This document shows positions 43,325 through 52,277 of a stretch of 64,000 bases of DNA, in pieces. The first letter of the stretch is position 1. Each line of letters opens with the position of its first letter. A program made the translations under genes and the position numbers. The notes below the pieces were generated by a model. It was not told the origin of the DNA, made no database searches, and worked only from the letters and a program-made list of their open reading frames with translations. This DNA comes from Pseudomonas sp. MYb118 (GTDB lineage: Bacteria; Pseudomonadota; Gammaproteobacteria; Pseudomonadales; Pseudomonadaceae), in contig NZ_JBFRXN010000002.1 in the NCBI RefSeq assembly GCF_040947875.1, positions 3,224,001-3,288,000 on the forward strand, written 5' to 3'.

Positions 43325-44341
43325 TCAGTTTTTCAGCCAGCCGGCTTCCTTGAACACCGGAGTGACGCGGGCGGTGTCTTTTTCGATGTAGGCGGTCAGT
43401 GGCTCGCCTTCGAGGAAGGTCGGCACCAGCGCGTTCTGTTTCACGTAGGCCTTGAACTCAGGCGTCTCGGTGACTTTGCGCATCAGCTCGACATAGAACG
43501 CGCGCTGCTCGGCGGTGACGTCGCCCGGCATGAACACAGTGCGCGGGAAACGGTACTGATCGACGCCCAGGCCCTGCTCGTGGCAGGTCGGCACGTCGGC
43601 CCAGGATTTGTCGCCGGCGACCTTGTCGGTGTAAGCCATGCGTTCCTGGCTGAACACGCAGAGCGGTTCGACCTGGTCGCCACGCCACTGGCTGATGCTT
43701 TCGGCGGGGTTGTTGACGTTGGCGGCGATGTGTTTGCCGGCCAGTTGCGTCGCGGCTTCACTGCCGCTCTTGAACGGGATGTACACCAGCTTGCTGTTGT
43801 TGGTCTGGTTGAGCAGCAGAGTCAGCGTTTGGTCCACGTCCTTGGACTGGCTGCCGCCCATGCGCATCTTCGAAGGATCGGCCTTGGCCGCTTCGTAGAA
43901 ACCCTTGGCATCCTTCCACGGCGCGCCTTTGTAGCTCCACAGGATGAAGTCATCCTCGGCCACGGCGGCGACGGGCGTCAGTTCCTGCCATTGGTAACCG
44001 AGCTTGGACACCAGCGGCAGCAGGTAGATGTTGTTGGTGCCGATCACCAGCTTTTCCGCATCGCCCTTGTTCATTTTCATGTCGAGGAACGCTTCGGCGC
44101 CGTTGCCGCCGCCCTTGTTGAGGACGATGGTGTTGACGTCGAGCAGCTTGTGCGTGGTGATGATCGACTGAATCAGACGGCCGAGTTGATCGGTGCCGCC
44201 ACCGGGGCCGCCGGCAACCACGATCTCGACGTTCTTGTCCGGTTGCCAGGCGGCACTGGCCAGGGCGGGCAGGGCGCCGGCCGCTATCAGCGTGCAACCA
44301 AGGAACAGACGGGAGGTGCGACGGACGAATGCATTTCGCAT
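43325..44341 (-). CDS. tctC: Tripartite tricarboxylate transporter substrate-binding protein TctC
   Basis: A 338-residue periplasmic BUG-type receptor. Signal peptide ends near ASAAW (about residue 32). VEIVVAGGPGGGTDQLGRLI is the first ligand loop and GGGNGAEAFLDMKMN the second. BUG receptors bind carboxylates through main-chain amides, so specificity cannot be read here. First gene of tctCBA; an operator-like palindrome lies 120 bases upstream. Confidence 0.93.
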   Translation of the reverse strand: MRNAFVRRTSRLFLGCTLIAAGALPALASAAWQPDKNVEIVVAGGPGGGTDQLGRLIQSIITTHKLLDVNTIVLNKGGGNGAEAFLDMKMNKGDAEKLVIGTNNIYLLPLVSKLGYQWQELTPVAAVAEDDFILWSYKGAPWKDAKGFYEAAKADPSKMRMGGSQSKDVDQTLTLLLNQTNNSKLVYIPFKSGSEAATQLAGKHIAANVNNPAESISQWRGDQVEPLCVFSQERMAYTDKVAGDKSWADVPTCHEQGLGVDQYRFPRTVFMPGDVTAEQRAFYVELMRKVTETPEFKAYVKQNALVPTFLEGEPLTAYIEKDTARVTPVFKEAGWLKN

Positions 44342-44460
44342 TGGAAGGGCCTCGTTTTTGTAGTTGTTATGAGTGACTTGTCGGTGCTCGAAAGCTGCAA
44401 GCCTGGCCCGAGTGTGGGAAGGCGCCGCGCTCGCGTCTAGTCAAAACAATACATATACCG

Positions 44461-44475
44461 ATAGCCTGAGGTTAT
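44461..44475. promoter_or_regulatory. LysR-type palindrome, copy 1 (tctC side)
   Basis: ATAGCCTGAGGTTAT, a 15-base imperfect palindrome with T-N11-A form, 120 bases before tctC. It matches copy 2 in the pattern ATANCCNNNGGNTAT. The 44342-44720 intergenic stretch otherwise contains no gene. Confidence 0.55.
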
Positions 44476-44589
44476 AGCTTGCTTGGAAATGAATTGTGAC
44501 AGTTATCGAATGTCCCGTTCCAGAGCGTTTTCGGGGTATTTTGGTGGGGGAGCAACGGCGTTGAAAGGTCGCTGAAAGCGGGGTCTGCC

Positions 44590-44604
44590 ATAACCCGAGG
44601 CTAT
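44590..44604. promoter_or_regulatory. LysR-type palindrome, copy 2 (MFS side)
   Basis: ATAACCCGAGGCTAT follows the same ATANCCNNNGGNTAT pattern, 117 bases before the MFS start. Copies 1 and 2 lie 129 bases apart and nearly equidistant from the two divergent genes. Confidence 0.55.
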
Positions 44605-44720
44605 CGCCTTATTTCCAGGTTTGATTAGACGGTTATCGCTGAGCCTTCGATAGTGCTCACCAAGCCGTCCTGGAACGGCACGTTGCCCCCACAAAAAAAT
44701 AATAAATCGAGGTACGCACC

Positions 44721-46061
44721 ATGGCTCGTCCCAGTGCTTCCCTGCATCTGCCAGAAGCCGATGCCCACGCTGCCGCCGCGACTACGCCGCTGGCGGGCAC
44801 AACCAAGGCCAGTAACGTACGCTGGAAGATCTTTGCGATCATTTTCGCGCTCACCATGGTCAATTTGATCGACCGGGTGTCGCTGTCGATTGCGATGCCG
44901 ACCATCGCCCAGGAATTCTCCCTGTCGCCGAGTATGCAGGGGCTGATCCTCAGCAGCTTTTTCTGGGCCTATGCGTTATTGCAGATCCCTGGCGGCTGGA
45001 TGATTGATCGTTTCGGGCCGCACCGGGTGATCAGTTGGTCCACCGGGCTGTGGGGTACGTTCCAGGTTCTCGCGGCGTTTGCCACGGGCGGGTTGTCCTT
45101 GCTGTTTGCCCGGGTTGCGCTCGGCGCTGCCGAGGCGCCGTTGTTTCCTTCAGGCGGCAAATTGATTTCCCTGTGGCTGGCGCCCAGCGAGCGCAGTCGC
45201 GGCGCGGTGCTCATGGACAGCGGCAGCCCGTTGGGTGTGGCGCTGGGCGGTCTGATCATCGCTTACTTGATTGCCACCCTGGACTCCTGGCGCCTGGCTT
45301 TCCTGATCGCCGGTATCGCCACCCTGGTGCTGGGTTGGGTAGCGTGGCGCTTTCTGCGTGACAATCCGGCGACTCACCCGCAGGTCAATGCGCAGGAGCT
45401 GGAGAAAATCAGCGCCGGGCGCGCCACACCTGCTGCCGAAGCGGCACAGATGTCGGTCAAGGGGCTGGGCATTGCGACACGTTCATTGAGTGGTCTGCTG
45501 GTCGGTCGCGCCAGTTGGGCAATGGTGTATTTCGGCCTGCTGACCTGGGGCCCGAGCTACCTGGCGCAGGCACGGGGTTTTGACATCAAGGGCATTGGTG
45601 CGGCGACCTTCGTGATTTTCATCTGCGGCGCGCTGGGCTCGTTGACCGGTGGCTTCCTCTGCGACGGGTTGATCCGCAAGGGTGTCAGCCGGGGCGTGGC
45701 GGTCAAGAGCCTGCTGGCGTTTTCCGGTGTGGTGGCGCTCGGTGCGTTCCTGTTGCTGCCGACCCTGAGTGATCCTTTTGCGGCTGTGGCGCTGTTGGCC
45801 ATGACCGCGTTTTTCCTGATGTGGGGCAGCCTGTACTGGAGCTTCCCGGCGTTGCTCGCCGCTCCAGCACGGGTCGGCCTGGTGGGCGGGGTGATGAACA
45901 TGGCCGGCAGCGTCGGCGGCATCACGGTGCCGATCCTTGTGGGGGTGATTTTGCAAATGACCGGCGGGTTTGCCCCGGTGCTGGGATTCTTCGCGGTATG
46001 TTCGGCAGTCTTCGTACTGGCGACGCTGTTCATCAGTCTCGACGAGGTGCGCCATGGTTAA
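44721..46061 (+). CDS. MFS transporter, anion:cation symporter family
   Basis: 446 residues, 12 TM. TMVNLIDRVSLSIAMPTI with the TM1 motif and GGWMIDRFGPHRVI in loop 2-3 are typical of the ACS group (GudP/GarP/ExuT, phthalate Pht1), which imports sugar acids or aromatic acids. Ribosome site GAGGT. It overlaps the amidohydrolase gene by 8 bases, so uptake and catabolism are co-expressed. Confidence 0.92.
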   Translation: MARPSASLHLPEADAHAAAATTPLAGTTKASNVRWKIFAIIFALTMVNLIDRVSLSIAMPTIAQEFSLSPSMQGLILSSFFWAYALLQIPGGWMIDRFGPHRVISWSTGLWGTFQVLAAFATGGLSLLFARVALGAAEAPLFPSGGKLISLWLAPSERSRGAVLMDSGSPLGVALGGLIIAYLIATLDSWRLAFLIAGIATLVLGWVAWRFLRDNPATHPQVNAQELEKISAGRATPAAEAAQMSVKGLGIATRSLSGLLVGRASWAMVYFGLLTWGPSYLAQARGFDIKGIGAATFVIFICGALGSLTGGFLCDGLIRKGVSRGVAVKSLLAFSGVVALGAFLLLPTLSDPFAAVALLAMTAFFLMWGSLYWSFPALLAAPARVGLVGGVMNMAGSVGGITVPILVGVILQMTGGFAPVLGFFAVCSAVFVLATLFISLDEVRHG

Positions 46062-47010
46062 GTTGTACGACGGCCTGATCATCGACGCCCATCACCACTT
46101 CTGGGATCCGACGGTCAATCCTCATCCCTGGCTCGCGCCCGAGGCCAACATTCCGTTTCGCTACGGCGACTACAACGCGATCAAGCGCCGCTATTTTCCG
46201 GACGATTACTTCGCCGATGCAGGTGCGCACAAGGTCGTGCAAACGGTGTACATCGAGACCGAGTGGGACCCGCAGGACCCGATTGGCGAGACCCGTTTCA
46301 TCGAGCAACTGGCCGCGCGCTACGGCGTGCCGAACGCGGTGGTGGCGCAAGCGTGGCTCGATCACCCGGACGCCATCGCCGTGCTCACCGAGCAGGCTTC
46401 GTTCAAGTGCGTGCGCAGTGTGCGCCACAAGCCGGGCGGGCCGACGTCGCCCGCCGAGGTCGGACACATGCGCAGCCTGATGAGCGACGAGCGCTGGCGC
46501 CGAAGTTACGCGGCCCTGCAAGGGCTGGGATTGCATTTCGATCTGCAGACGCCCTGGTGGAACCTGCATGAAGCCGAGCGCCTGGCGCGGGACTTTCCCG
46601 GCACCACGCTGATTCTCAACCACACCGGCCTGCCCAGTGATCGCAGCGCCGAAGGCCTGGCCGGCTGGCGGCGCGCGATGGCGCGGCTGGCGGAGTGGCC
46701 GAATGTCCAGGTGAAGATTTCCGGCCTTGGGCTCAAGGACCGGGCGTGGCGCGCCAAGGACAACGCCTGGATCGTGCGCGAAGTGATCGCCATGTTCGGC
46801 ACCCATCGCGTGATGTTCGCCAGCAACTTCCCGGTGGACAGCCTGTGTGGCTCGTTCGACGACATTTACAGCGGTTTCAAATCCATCGTTGCTGACCTGC
46901 CGTGGGCGGATCAGGAGCGATTGTTCTACAGCAATGCGCAACGGGTGTACCGCTGCGAGCCGTGCGCCAGCGAGCGCACGCGACCTGAATCCCTGAGGAG
47001 TGAAGCATGA
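46054..47010 (+). CDS. COG3618 amidohydrolase, probable sugar lactonase
   Basis: A 318-residue TIM-barrel amidohydrolase. IIDAHHHFWDPTVNPHPW opens the barrel with the His cluster, VVAQAWLDHPDA and TLILNHTGLPSD follow, and the end FASNFPVDSLCGSFDDIYS carries the late Asp. COG3618 contains L-fucono-, L-rhamnono- and galactaro-lactonases and PDC hydrolase (LigI). With a sugar-acid dehydratase nearby, lactonase is the best guess. Overlaps the MFS gene by 8 bases and pdxA2 by ATGA. Confidence 0.88.
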   Translation: MVKLYDGLIIDAHHHFWDPTVNPHPWLAPEANIPFRYGDYNAIKRRYFPDDYFADAGAHKVVQTVYIETEWDPQDPIGETRFIEQLAARYGVPNAVVAQAWLDHPDAIAVLTEQASFKCVRSVRHKPGGPTSPAEVGHMRSLMSDERWRRSYAALQGLGLHFDLQTPWWNLHEAERLARDFPGTTLILNHTGLPSDRSAEGLAGWRRAMARLAEWPNVQVKISGLGLKDRAWRAKDNAWIVREVIAMFGTHRVMFASNFPVDSLCGSFDDIYSGFKSIVADLPWADQERLFYSNAQRVYRCEPCASERTRPESLRSEA

Positions 47011-48011
47011 CAAAAGTAACCATCGCCATGGTCCTGGGTGACCCTGCCGGCATCGGCCCGGAACTGATCGCACGCCTGCTGGGCGAGGCCGAGGTACGCC
47101 GCCAGGCCAACGTGATCCTGATCGCCGACGAGGCGGAAATGCGCCGTGGCATGCGCCTGGCCGGCGCGGAATTTCCCTACCGTCGCGTGGAGTCGCTGGA
47201 GCAGCTGTCGTTCACAGACGACACGCCGCTGTTCTATGACTTCCGAGGCGATACGGTCGGTGAATTCCCACGCAGCGAAGCCAGTGTCATCGGCGGTCGC
47301 TACAGCCTCGACACCCTGGAAAAGGCCCTGCGCCTGACCGAGGCCGGCACCACCGATGCGGTACTGTTCGGGCCGCTGAACAAGACCTCGTTGCACATGG
47401 CCGGGATGGCGCACAACGACGAACTGCACTGGTTCGCCGAACTGCTGGATTTCCACGGGCCGTTCTGCGAGTTCAACGTGCTCGACAACCTCTGGACTTC
47501 GCGGGTGACCTCGCACGTGGCCCTGGCTGAAGTGCCGGGCATGCTGAGCCAGGAACGGGTGGTGGAAGCGATCCAGCTGATCGACACCGCGCTCAAACGC
47601 AGCGGCCTGGAAAAACCGCGCATCGGTGTCTGCGGCCTCAACCCGCACAACGGCGACAACGGCTCGTTCGGCCGTGAGGAACTGGACATCATCGGCCCGG
47701 CCGTGCGCACCGCGCAGGCCTCGGGCATTGCCGCCGAAGGGCCGTATCCGGGCGACACGATCTTCCTCAAGGTCCAGGGCGACGCCAGTGCCTTCGACGC
47801 GGTGGTAACCATGTACCACGACCAGGGGCAGATCGCGATCAAGCTGATGGGCTTCTCCCGTGGCGTGACCGTGCAGGGCGGCCTGCCGATCCCGATCACC
47901 ACCCCGGCCCACGGCACCGCGTTCGACATCGCCGGGCAGGGCAAGGCCAACCCCGGAGCGATTCGCCAGGCTTTCCAGATTGCTTGTCGGATGGGTAGTA
48001 ACCGCCGCTGA
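47007..48011 (+). CDS. pdxA2: PdxA-family dehydrogenase (PdxA2 type)
   Basis: 334 residues. GDPAGIGPELIARLL, FGPLNKTSLHMAGM, VCGLNPHNGDNG and VTMYHDQGQIAIK are PdxA hallmarks including metal His residues. PdxA2 enzymes oxidatively decarboxylate 4-phospho-D-threonate or erythronate after a DUF1537 kinase; TphB, another PdxA relative, acts on an unphosphorylated diol acid. No DUF1537 gene is in this locus, so an unphosphorylated substrate is possible. It is not the biosynthetic PdxA, which normally lies with ksgA. Confidence 0.85.
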   Translation: MTKVTIAMVLGDPAGIGPELIARLLGEAEVRRQANVILIADEAEMRRGMRLAGAEFPYRRVESLEQLSFTDDTPLFYDFRGDTVGEFPRSEASVIGGRYSLDTLEKALRLTEAGTTDAVLFGPLNKTSLHMAGMAHNDELHWFAELLDFHGPFCEFNVLDNLWTSRVTSHVALAEVPGMLSQERVVEAIQLIDTALKRSGLEKPRIGVCGLNPHNGDNGSFGREELDIIGPAVRTAQASGIAAEGPYPGDTIFLKVQGDASAFDAVVTMYHDQGQIAIKLMGFSRGVTVQGGLPIPITTPAHGTAFDIAGQGKANPGAIRQAFQIACRMGSNRR

Positions 48012-48040
48012 TCGCGGTCCTTCATCTCCAGTGACATCCC

Positions 48041-48131
48041 CTGTGGGAGCGAGCCTGCTCGCGATGACGGCAGTCCAGACACCTGTGTGGTGACTGGCAG
48101 TGCGCTATCGCGAGCAGGCTCGCTCCCACAG
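48041..48131. repeat. REPIN 9, terminator-like
   Basis: 25-bp perfect CCTG-subtype arms followed directly by GTTTTTAT. The unit may end the MFS-amidohydrolase-pdxA2 transcript and separate it from the dehydratase operon. Confidence 0.88.
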
Positions 48132-48182
48132 TTTTTATCCTGCCACCTGATAACCCGATCCACGCAATAAACGCTCGAACCT

Positions 48183-48197
48183 ATTTCCCCAGGTTAT
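48183..48197. promoter_or_regulatory. LysR-type palindrome, copy 3 (dehydratase promoter)
   Basis: ATTTCCCCAGGTTAT fits ATANCCNNNGGNTAT with one mismatch, 141 bases before the dehydratase start. A half-site ATAACCCGA, shared with copy 2, lies at 48150. The rest of 48012-48338 holds the REPIN and no gene. Confidence 0.4.
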
Positions 48198-48338
48198 CGA
48201 CGGATGCGCATAAGTGATTATCCGCGCTCCCCGGCCGCTGGCTAAAGTCGCTCCATCGAATGCCTGGAAGCCGTCACAACAGCGGTTTCGTGCACGCGAC
48301 TCAACAATTACAAGAAGCGCCAGCAAGGAATTGAATTC

Positions 48339-49514
48339 ATGAAAATCAAAGCGATCCGTACCCGCGTATTCGAGTGGAAAGGCAAAGTCGTTCCACCTCA
48401 GGCGCACTTCTGCACCAACGCCAGCGACATCCTGTTCGAACGTGGCGATGCCATGGGCTCGTTCCGTTTCCATGGCTGGCTGGTGGTGGAAGTCGAAACG
48501 GATACCGGTCTTGTCGGCATCGGCAACTGCGCCCTGGCGCCACGTGTGGCCAAGGAAATCATCGACACTTACCTGGCCCCGATCGCCATTGGCGAAGACC
48601 CGTTCGACAACGAATACATCTGGCAGAAAATGTATCGCCAGAGCCACGCCTGGGGCCGCAAAGGCATCGGCATGGCCGCGATCTCGGCGATCGACATCGC
48701 GATCTGGGACATCATGGGCAAGGCGGTCAACAAGCCGGTGTTCAAGCTGCTGGGCGGGCGTACCAAGGAAAAGATCTGGACCTACGCCTCCAAGCTCTAC
48801 GCCAACGACAATCTCGACCTGTTCCTCGAAGAAGCCCAGGGCTATCTGAGCCAGGGCTTCACCGCGCTGAAAATGCGCTTCGGCTATGGCCCGAAAGACG
48901 GCCCGGCGGGCATGCGCCGCAACATCGAGCAAGTGCGCGCACTGCGTGAACTGGCCGGTCCCGACGTGGACATCATGCTCGAATGCTACATGGGCTGGAC
49001 CCTCGAATACGCCCGCCGCATGCTGCCGAAACTGGCCGAGTTCGAACCGCGCTGGCTGGAAGAGCCGGTGATCGCCGATGACATCGAGGGTTACATCGAG
49101 CTGAAGAAGATGGGCATCATGCCGATCTCCGGCGGCGAGCACGAATTCACTTCCTACGGCTTTAAGGACCTGTTGGAACGCCGCGCCGTCGACGTGATCC
49201 AGTACGACACCAACCGCGTCGGCGGCATCACCGCCGCGCGCAAGATCAACGCCATGGCCGAAGCCTGGTCGGTGCCGGTGATCCCGCACGCCGGGCAGAT
49301 GCACAACTACCACCTGACCATGTCCACCACTGCCTCGCCGATGGCCGAGTTCTTCCCGGTGTTCGACGTCGAGGTCGGCAACGAACTCTTCTACTACGTG
49401 TTCAAGGGCGAGCCGCAGCCGGTCAATGGCTACATCCAGCTCGACGACAACAAGCCGGGCCTGGGCCTGGAAATCTCCGATGAGTACCTGAGCGAGTTCA
49501 ACATCATCGAGTGA
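48339..49514 (+). CDS. Enolase-superfamily sugar-acid dehydratase (rhamnonate/lyxonate dehydratase-like)
   Basis: A 391-residue mandelate-racemase/RhamD-group enzyme. The capping domain contains [19 protein letters not shown]. The barrel shows [14 protein letters not shown], metal ligands Glu215 (MLECYMGW), Glu241/242 (WLEEP) and Glu267 (SGGEHEFT), and catalytic His317 ([11 protein letters not shown]). RhamD has Asp where Glu215 is. Substrate is probably a C5 or C6 aldonate giving the 2-keto-3-deoxy acid. First gene of dehydratase-FAH-ALDH. Confidence 0.88.
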   Translation: MKIKAIRTRVFEWKGKVVPPQAHFCTNASDILFERGDAMGSFRFHGWLVVEVETDTGLVGIGNCALAPRVAKEIIDTYLAPIAIGEDPFDNEYIWQKMYRQSHAWGRKGIGMAAISAIDIAIWDIMGKAVNKPVFKLLGGRTKEKIWTYASKLYANDNLDLFLEEAQGYLSQGFTALKMRFGYGPKDGPAGMRRNIEQVRALRELAGPDVDIMLECYMGWTLEYARRMLPKLAEFEPRWLEEPVIADDIEGYIELKKMGIMPISGGEHEFTSYGFKDLLERRAVDVIQYDTNRVGGITAARKINAMAEAWSVPVIPHAGQMHNYHLTMSTTASPMAEFFPVFDVEVGNELFYYVFKGEPQPVNGYIQLDDNKPGLGLEISDEYLSEFNIIE

Positions 49515-49566
49515 CCTTCGCGCGCCGCTTTCGGGCGGCGCAATCCCTGACCCAGTGGAGAACAAC

Positions 49567-50562
49567 ATGCGCCTGATTCAATTCGAAAACACCCAAGGGG
49601 AGCGCCAGGTCGGCGTGGTCGAGGGCTCCCGGGTGCTGGTGTTGAACGACACCCGCAGCACCCGTGAACTGGCCCTCGCGGCCATCCGTGGTCAACGCAG
49701 CCTGCAAGACGAAGTGGCCAAGCGCGGCACCCAGCCCGGCCCCGACTACGCGCAGCTGTTGCAACACGGCCAGGTCCTGCCGCCGCTGGATCACGAAGAC
49801 CCGGCCCACTGCCTGATCAGCGGCACCGGCCTGACCCACCTGGGCAGCGCCTCGGCGCGGGACAAGATGCACCAGCAGAACGGCGCGGTGGAAGCCGGCA
49901 TGACCGACACCATGCGCATGTTCAAGTGGGGCCTGGAGGGCGGCAAGCCTGCGGACGGGCAGGTCGGTGCGCAACCGGAATGGTTCTACAAGGGCGACGG
50001 CAGCATCGTCGTGCGCCCTGGCGCGGACTTCCCGGTGCCGCCGTTTGCCGAGGATGCCGGTGAAGAGCCGGAGCTGACCGGGCTCTATGTGATCGGCGAT
50101 GATGGCCTGCCGTATCGCGTCGGTTTCGCCCTGGGCAACGAGTTCTCCGACCACGTCATGGAACGGCGCAACTACCTGTACCTGGCGCACTCGAAACTGC
50201 GCAGTTGCTCCTACGGCCCCGAGCTGCGCGTCGGCGAACTGCCCCGGCACCTGGCGGGCACCAGCCGTATCGTGCGTAACGGCCAGACCCTGTGGGAAAA
50301 GGAGTTTCTCAGCGGCGAGGACAACATGTGCCACAGCCTCGCCAACCTCGAATTCCATCACTTCAAGTACGCGCAGTTCCTGCGCCCGGGCGATGTGCAC
50401 GTGCATTACTTCGGCACCGCCACACTGTCGTTTGCAGATGGGGTGAAGACCCAGCCGGGCGATCGTTTCCAGATCAGCCTCGACGAGTTCGGCGCACCGC
50501 TGGTCAACGGTATCGGTGAGTCTGCCCAGCCCCTGCCGATCGGCCAGGTGCGTACGCTTTAA
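49567..50562 (+). CDS. araD1: FAH-family AraD1 protein (2-keto-3-deoxypentonate dehydratase-like)
   Basis: A 331-residue fumarylacetoacetate-hydrolase-fold protein. SGTGLTHLGSASARDKMHQQ, FALGNEFSDHVMERRNYLYL (metal Glu/Asp) and FLRPGDVHVHYFGTATLS match the AraD1/XylX type. XylX dehydrates 2-keto-3-deoxy-D-xylonate to 2-oxoglutarate semialdehyde; that step fits between its two neighbours. ATG 49567 follows GTGGAG; the upstream GTG is part of that site. Confidence 0.88.
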   Translation: MRLIQFENTQGERQVGVVEGSRVLVLNDTRSTRELALAAIRGQRSLQDEVAKRGTQPGPDYAQLLQHGQVLPPLDHEDPAHCLISGTGLTHLGSASARDKMHQQNGAVEAGMTDTMRMFKWGLEGGKPADGQVGAQPEWFYKGDGSIVVRPGADFPVPPFAEDAGEEPELTGLYVIGDDGLPYRVGFALGNEFSDHVMERRNYLYLAHSKLRSCSYGPELRVGELPRHLAGTSRIVRNGQTLWEKEFLSGEDNMCHSLANLEFHHFKYAQFLRPGDVHVHYFGTATLSFADGVKTQPGDRFQISLDEFGAPLVNGIGESAQPLPIGQVRTL

Positions 50563-50585
50563 GTCGGTCGCTCAAGGAAACCTCC

Positions 50586-52166
50586 ATGACCTCGATACTC
50601 GGACACAACTACATCGGTGGCCGGCGCAGTGCCAACGGCACCGTGCAACTGCAAAGCCTCGACGCCAGCAGCGGTGAGCCGCTGCCGGCGCGATTCTTCC
50701 AGGCCAGTGAAGCCGAAGTGGACGCCGCCGCCAAGGCTGCGGCCGCCGCTTATCCGATCTACCGCAACCTGAGCGCGGAACAACGGGCGACGTTCCTCGA
50801 CGCCATCGCCGATGAAATCGACGCGCTGGGCGATGAATTCGTCGCCACCGTATGCCGCGAAACCGCGCTGCCGGCGGGGCGTATCCAGGGTGAGCGCGGA
50901 CGCACCAGCGGCCAGCTGCGCCTGTTCGCCAGGGTGCTGCGTCGCGGTGACTTTTACGGCGCACGGATCGACCGCGCGCTGCCGGATCGCCAGCCGCTGC
51001 CGCGCCCGGACCTGCGCCAGTACCGCATCGCCCTGGGGCCGGTGGCGGTGTTTGGCGCGAGCAACTTTCCGCTGGCCTTTTCCACGGCCGGTGGTGATAC
51101 CGCCTCGGCCCTGGCCGCCGGTTGCCCGGTGGTGTTCAAGGCCCACAGCGGGCACATGGCGACGGCCGAGTGGGTCGCCGACGCGATCATCCGTGCCGCC
51201 GAACGCACGCGCATGCCGGCCGGCGTGTTCAACATGATCTATGGCGCCGGCGTCGGCGAGTGGCTGGTCAAGCACCCGGCCATCCAGGCCGTGGGCTTTA
51301 CCGGTTCGCTCAAGGGCGGCAATGCCCTGGGCCACATGGCCGCGACCCGGGCGCAACCGATCCCGGTGTTCGCCGAGATGTCGAGTATCAACCCGGTTTT
51401 CCTGCTGCCCGAGGCGCTGAAGGTGCGCGGCGAGCAGATCGCCGCACAATTGGCCGGTTCAGTGACCCTGGGCTGCGGGCAGTTCTGCACCAATCCAGGC
51501 CTGGTCATCGGCCTGCGCTCGCCGCAGTTCAGCGACTTCCTCAAGGCCTTCTGCGCGCAGATGAACGAGCAGCCGGCACAGACCATGCTCAATGCCGGCG
51601 CGCTGGCCAGCTACAGTCGTGGCCTTGGCGAGCTGCACGAGCATCCGGGCCTGACGCACCTGGCGGGTAAACCGCAGCAGGGCAATCAGGCGCAACCGCA
51701 GGTGTTCAAGGCCGATGTCAGCCTGCTGCTCAAGGGCGATGAACTGCTGCAGGAAGAGGTGTTCGGGCCGACCACCATCGTCATCGAAGTCGAGGACCAG
51801 ACCCAGCTCGCCGCAGCGCTGCACGGCTTACGCGGGCAACTGACGGCGACGCTGATTGGCGAACCTGCGGAGTTGCTCGAGCACCGCTGGCTGGCCGAGG
51901 TGTTACAGGAGAAGGTCGGGCGGATCCTGTTCAACGGTTATCCGACCGGGGTCGAGGTGTGTGACGCAATGGTGCATGGCGGGCCGTACCCGGCAACCTC
52001 CGATGCCCGCGGGACGTCGGTGGGGACACTGGCGATCGAGCGTTTCCTGCGGCCGGTGTGCTTCCAGAATTACCCGGATGCGATGCTGCCCGAGGCGTTG
52101 CAGGACAGTAATCCGCTGGGGATTCGGCGGTTGGTGGATGGGGAGGTCAGTAGTCAGGCTTTGTAG
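50586..52166 (+). CDS. 2-oxoglutarate-semialdehyde (2,5-dioxovalerate) dehydrogenase
   Basis: A 526-residue NADP-type aldehyde dehydrogenase of the AraE/XylA-ALDH group, slightly longer than common ALDHs. FGASNFPLAFSTAGGDTASA is the cofactor segment, GFTGSLKGGNAL the turn, FAEMSSINPVF carries the general-base Glu and GCGQFCTNPGLV the catalytic Cys. It makes 2-oxoglutarate and so links the locus to the TCA cycle. 23 bases after araD1. Confidence 0.92.
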   Translation: MTSILGHNYIGGRRSANGTVQLQSLDASSGEPLPARFFQASEAEVDAAAKAAAAAYPIYRNLSAEQRATFLDAIADEIDALGDEFVATVCRETALPAGRIQGERGRTSGQLRLFARVLRRGDFYGARIDRALPDRQPLPRPDLRQYRIALGPVAVFGASNFPLAFSTAGGDTASALAAGCPVVFKAHSGHMATAEWVADAIIRAAERTRMPAGVFNMIYGAGVGEWLVKHPAIQAVGFTGSLKGGNALGHMAATRAQPIPVFAEMSSINPVFLLPEALKVRGEQIAAQLAGSVTLGCGQFCTNPGLVIGLRSPQFSDFLKAFCAQMNEQPAQTMLNAGALASYSRGLGELHEHPGLTHLAGKPQQGNQAQPQVFKADVSLLLKGDELLQEEVFGPTTIVIEVEDQTQLAAALHGLRGQLTATLIGEPAELLEHRWLAEVLQEKVGRILFNGYPTGVEVCDAMVHGGPYPATSDARGTSVGTLAIERFLRPVCFQNYPDAMLPEALQDSNPLGIRRLVDGEVSSQAL

Positions 52167-52181
52167 AGTCTGAGCGGGCGT

Positions 52182-52258
52182 CATCGCGAGCAGGCTCGCT
52201 CCCACAGGGGATTTGTGTCGTTCAAAAATCCCTTGTGGGAGCGAGCCTGCTCGCGATG
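52182..52258. repeat. REPIN 10
   Basis: 31-base CCTG-subtype arms, nearly perfect (one A/T difference near the loop), between the convergent ALDH and DMT genes. Confidence 0.9.
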
Positions 52259-52277
52259 CTCTTAACAGCCAACTCGA

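Noticed and set aside
47007..48011. Biosynthetic PdxA for vitamin B6
   Set aside because: The gene sits in a catabolic operon, far from ksgA/surA, and follows a lactonase by ATGA overlap.
48135..49568. 477-codon open frame antisense to the dehydratase
   Set aside because: Antisense shadow; the plus strand encodes a complete enolase-superfamily enzyme.
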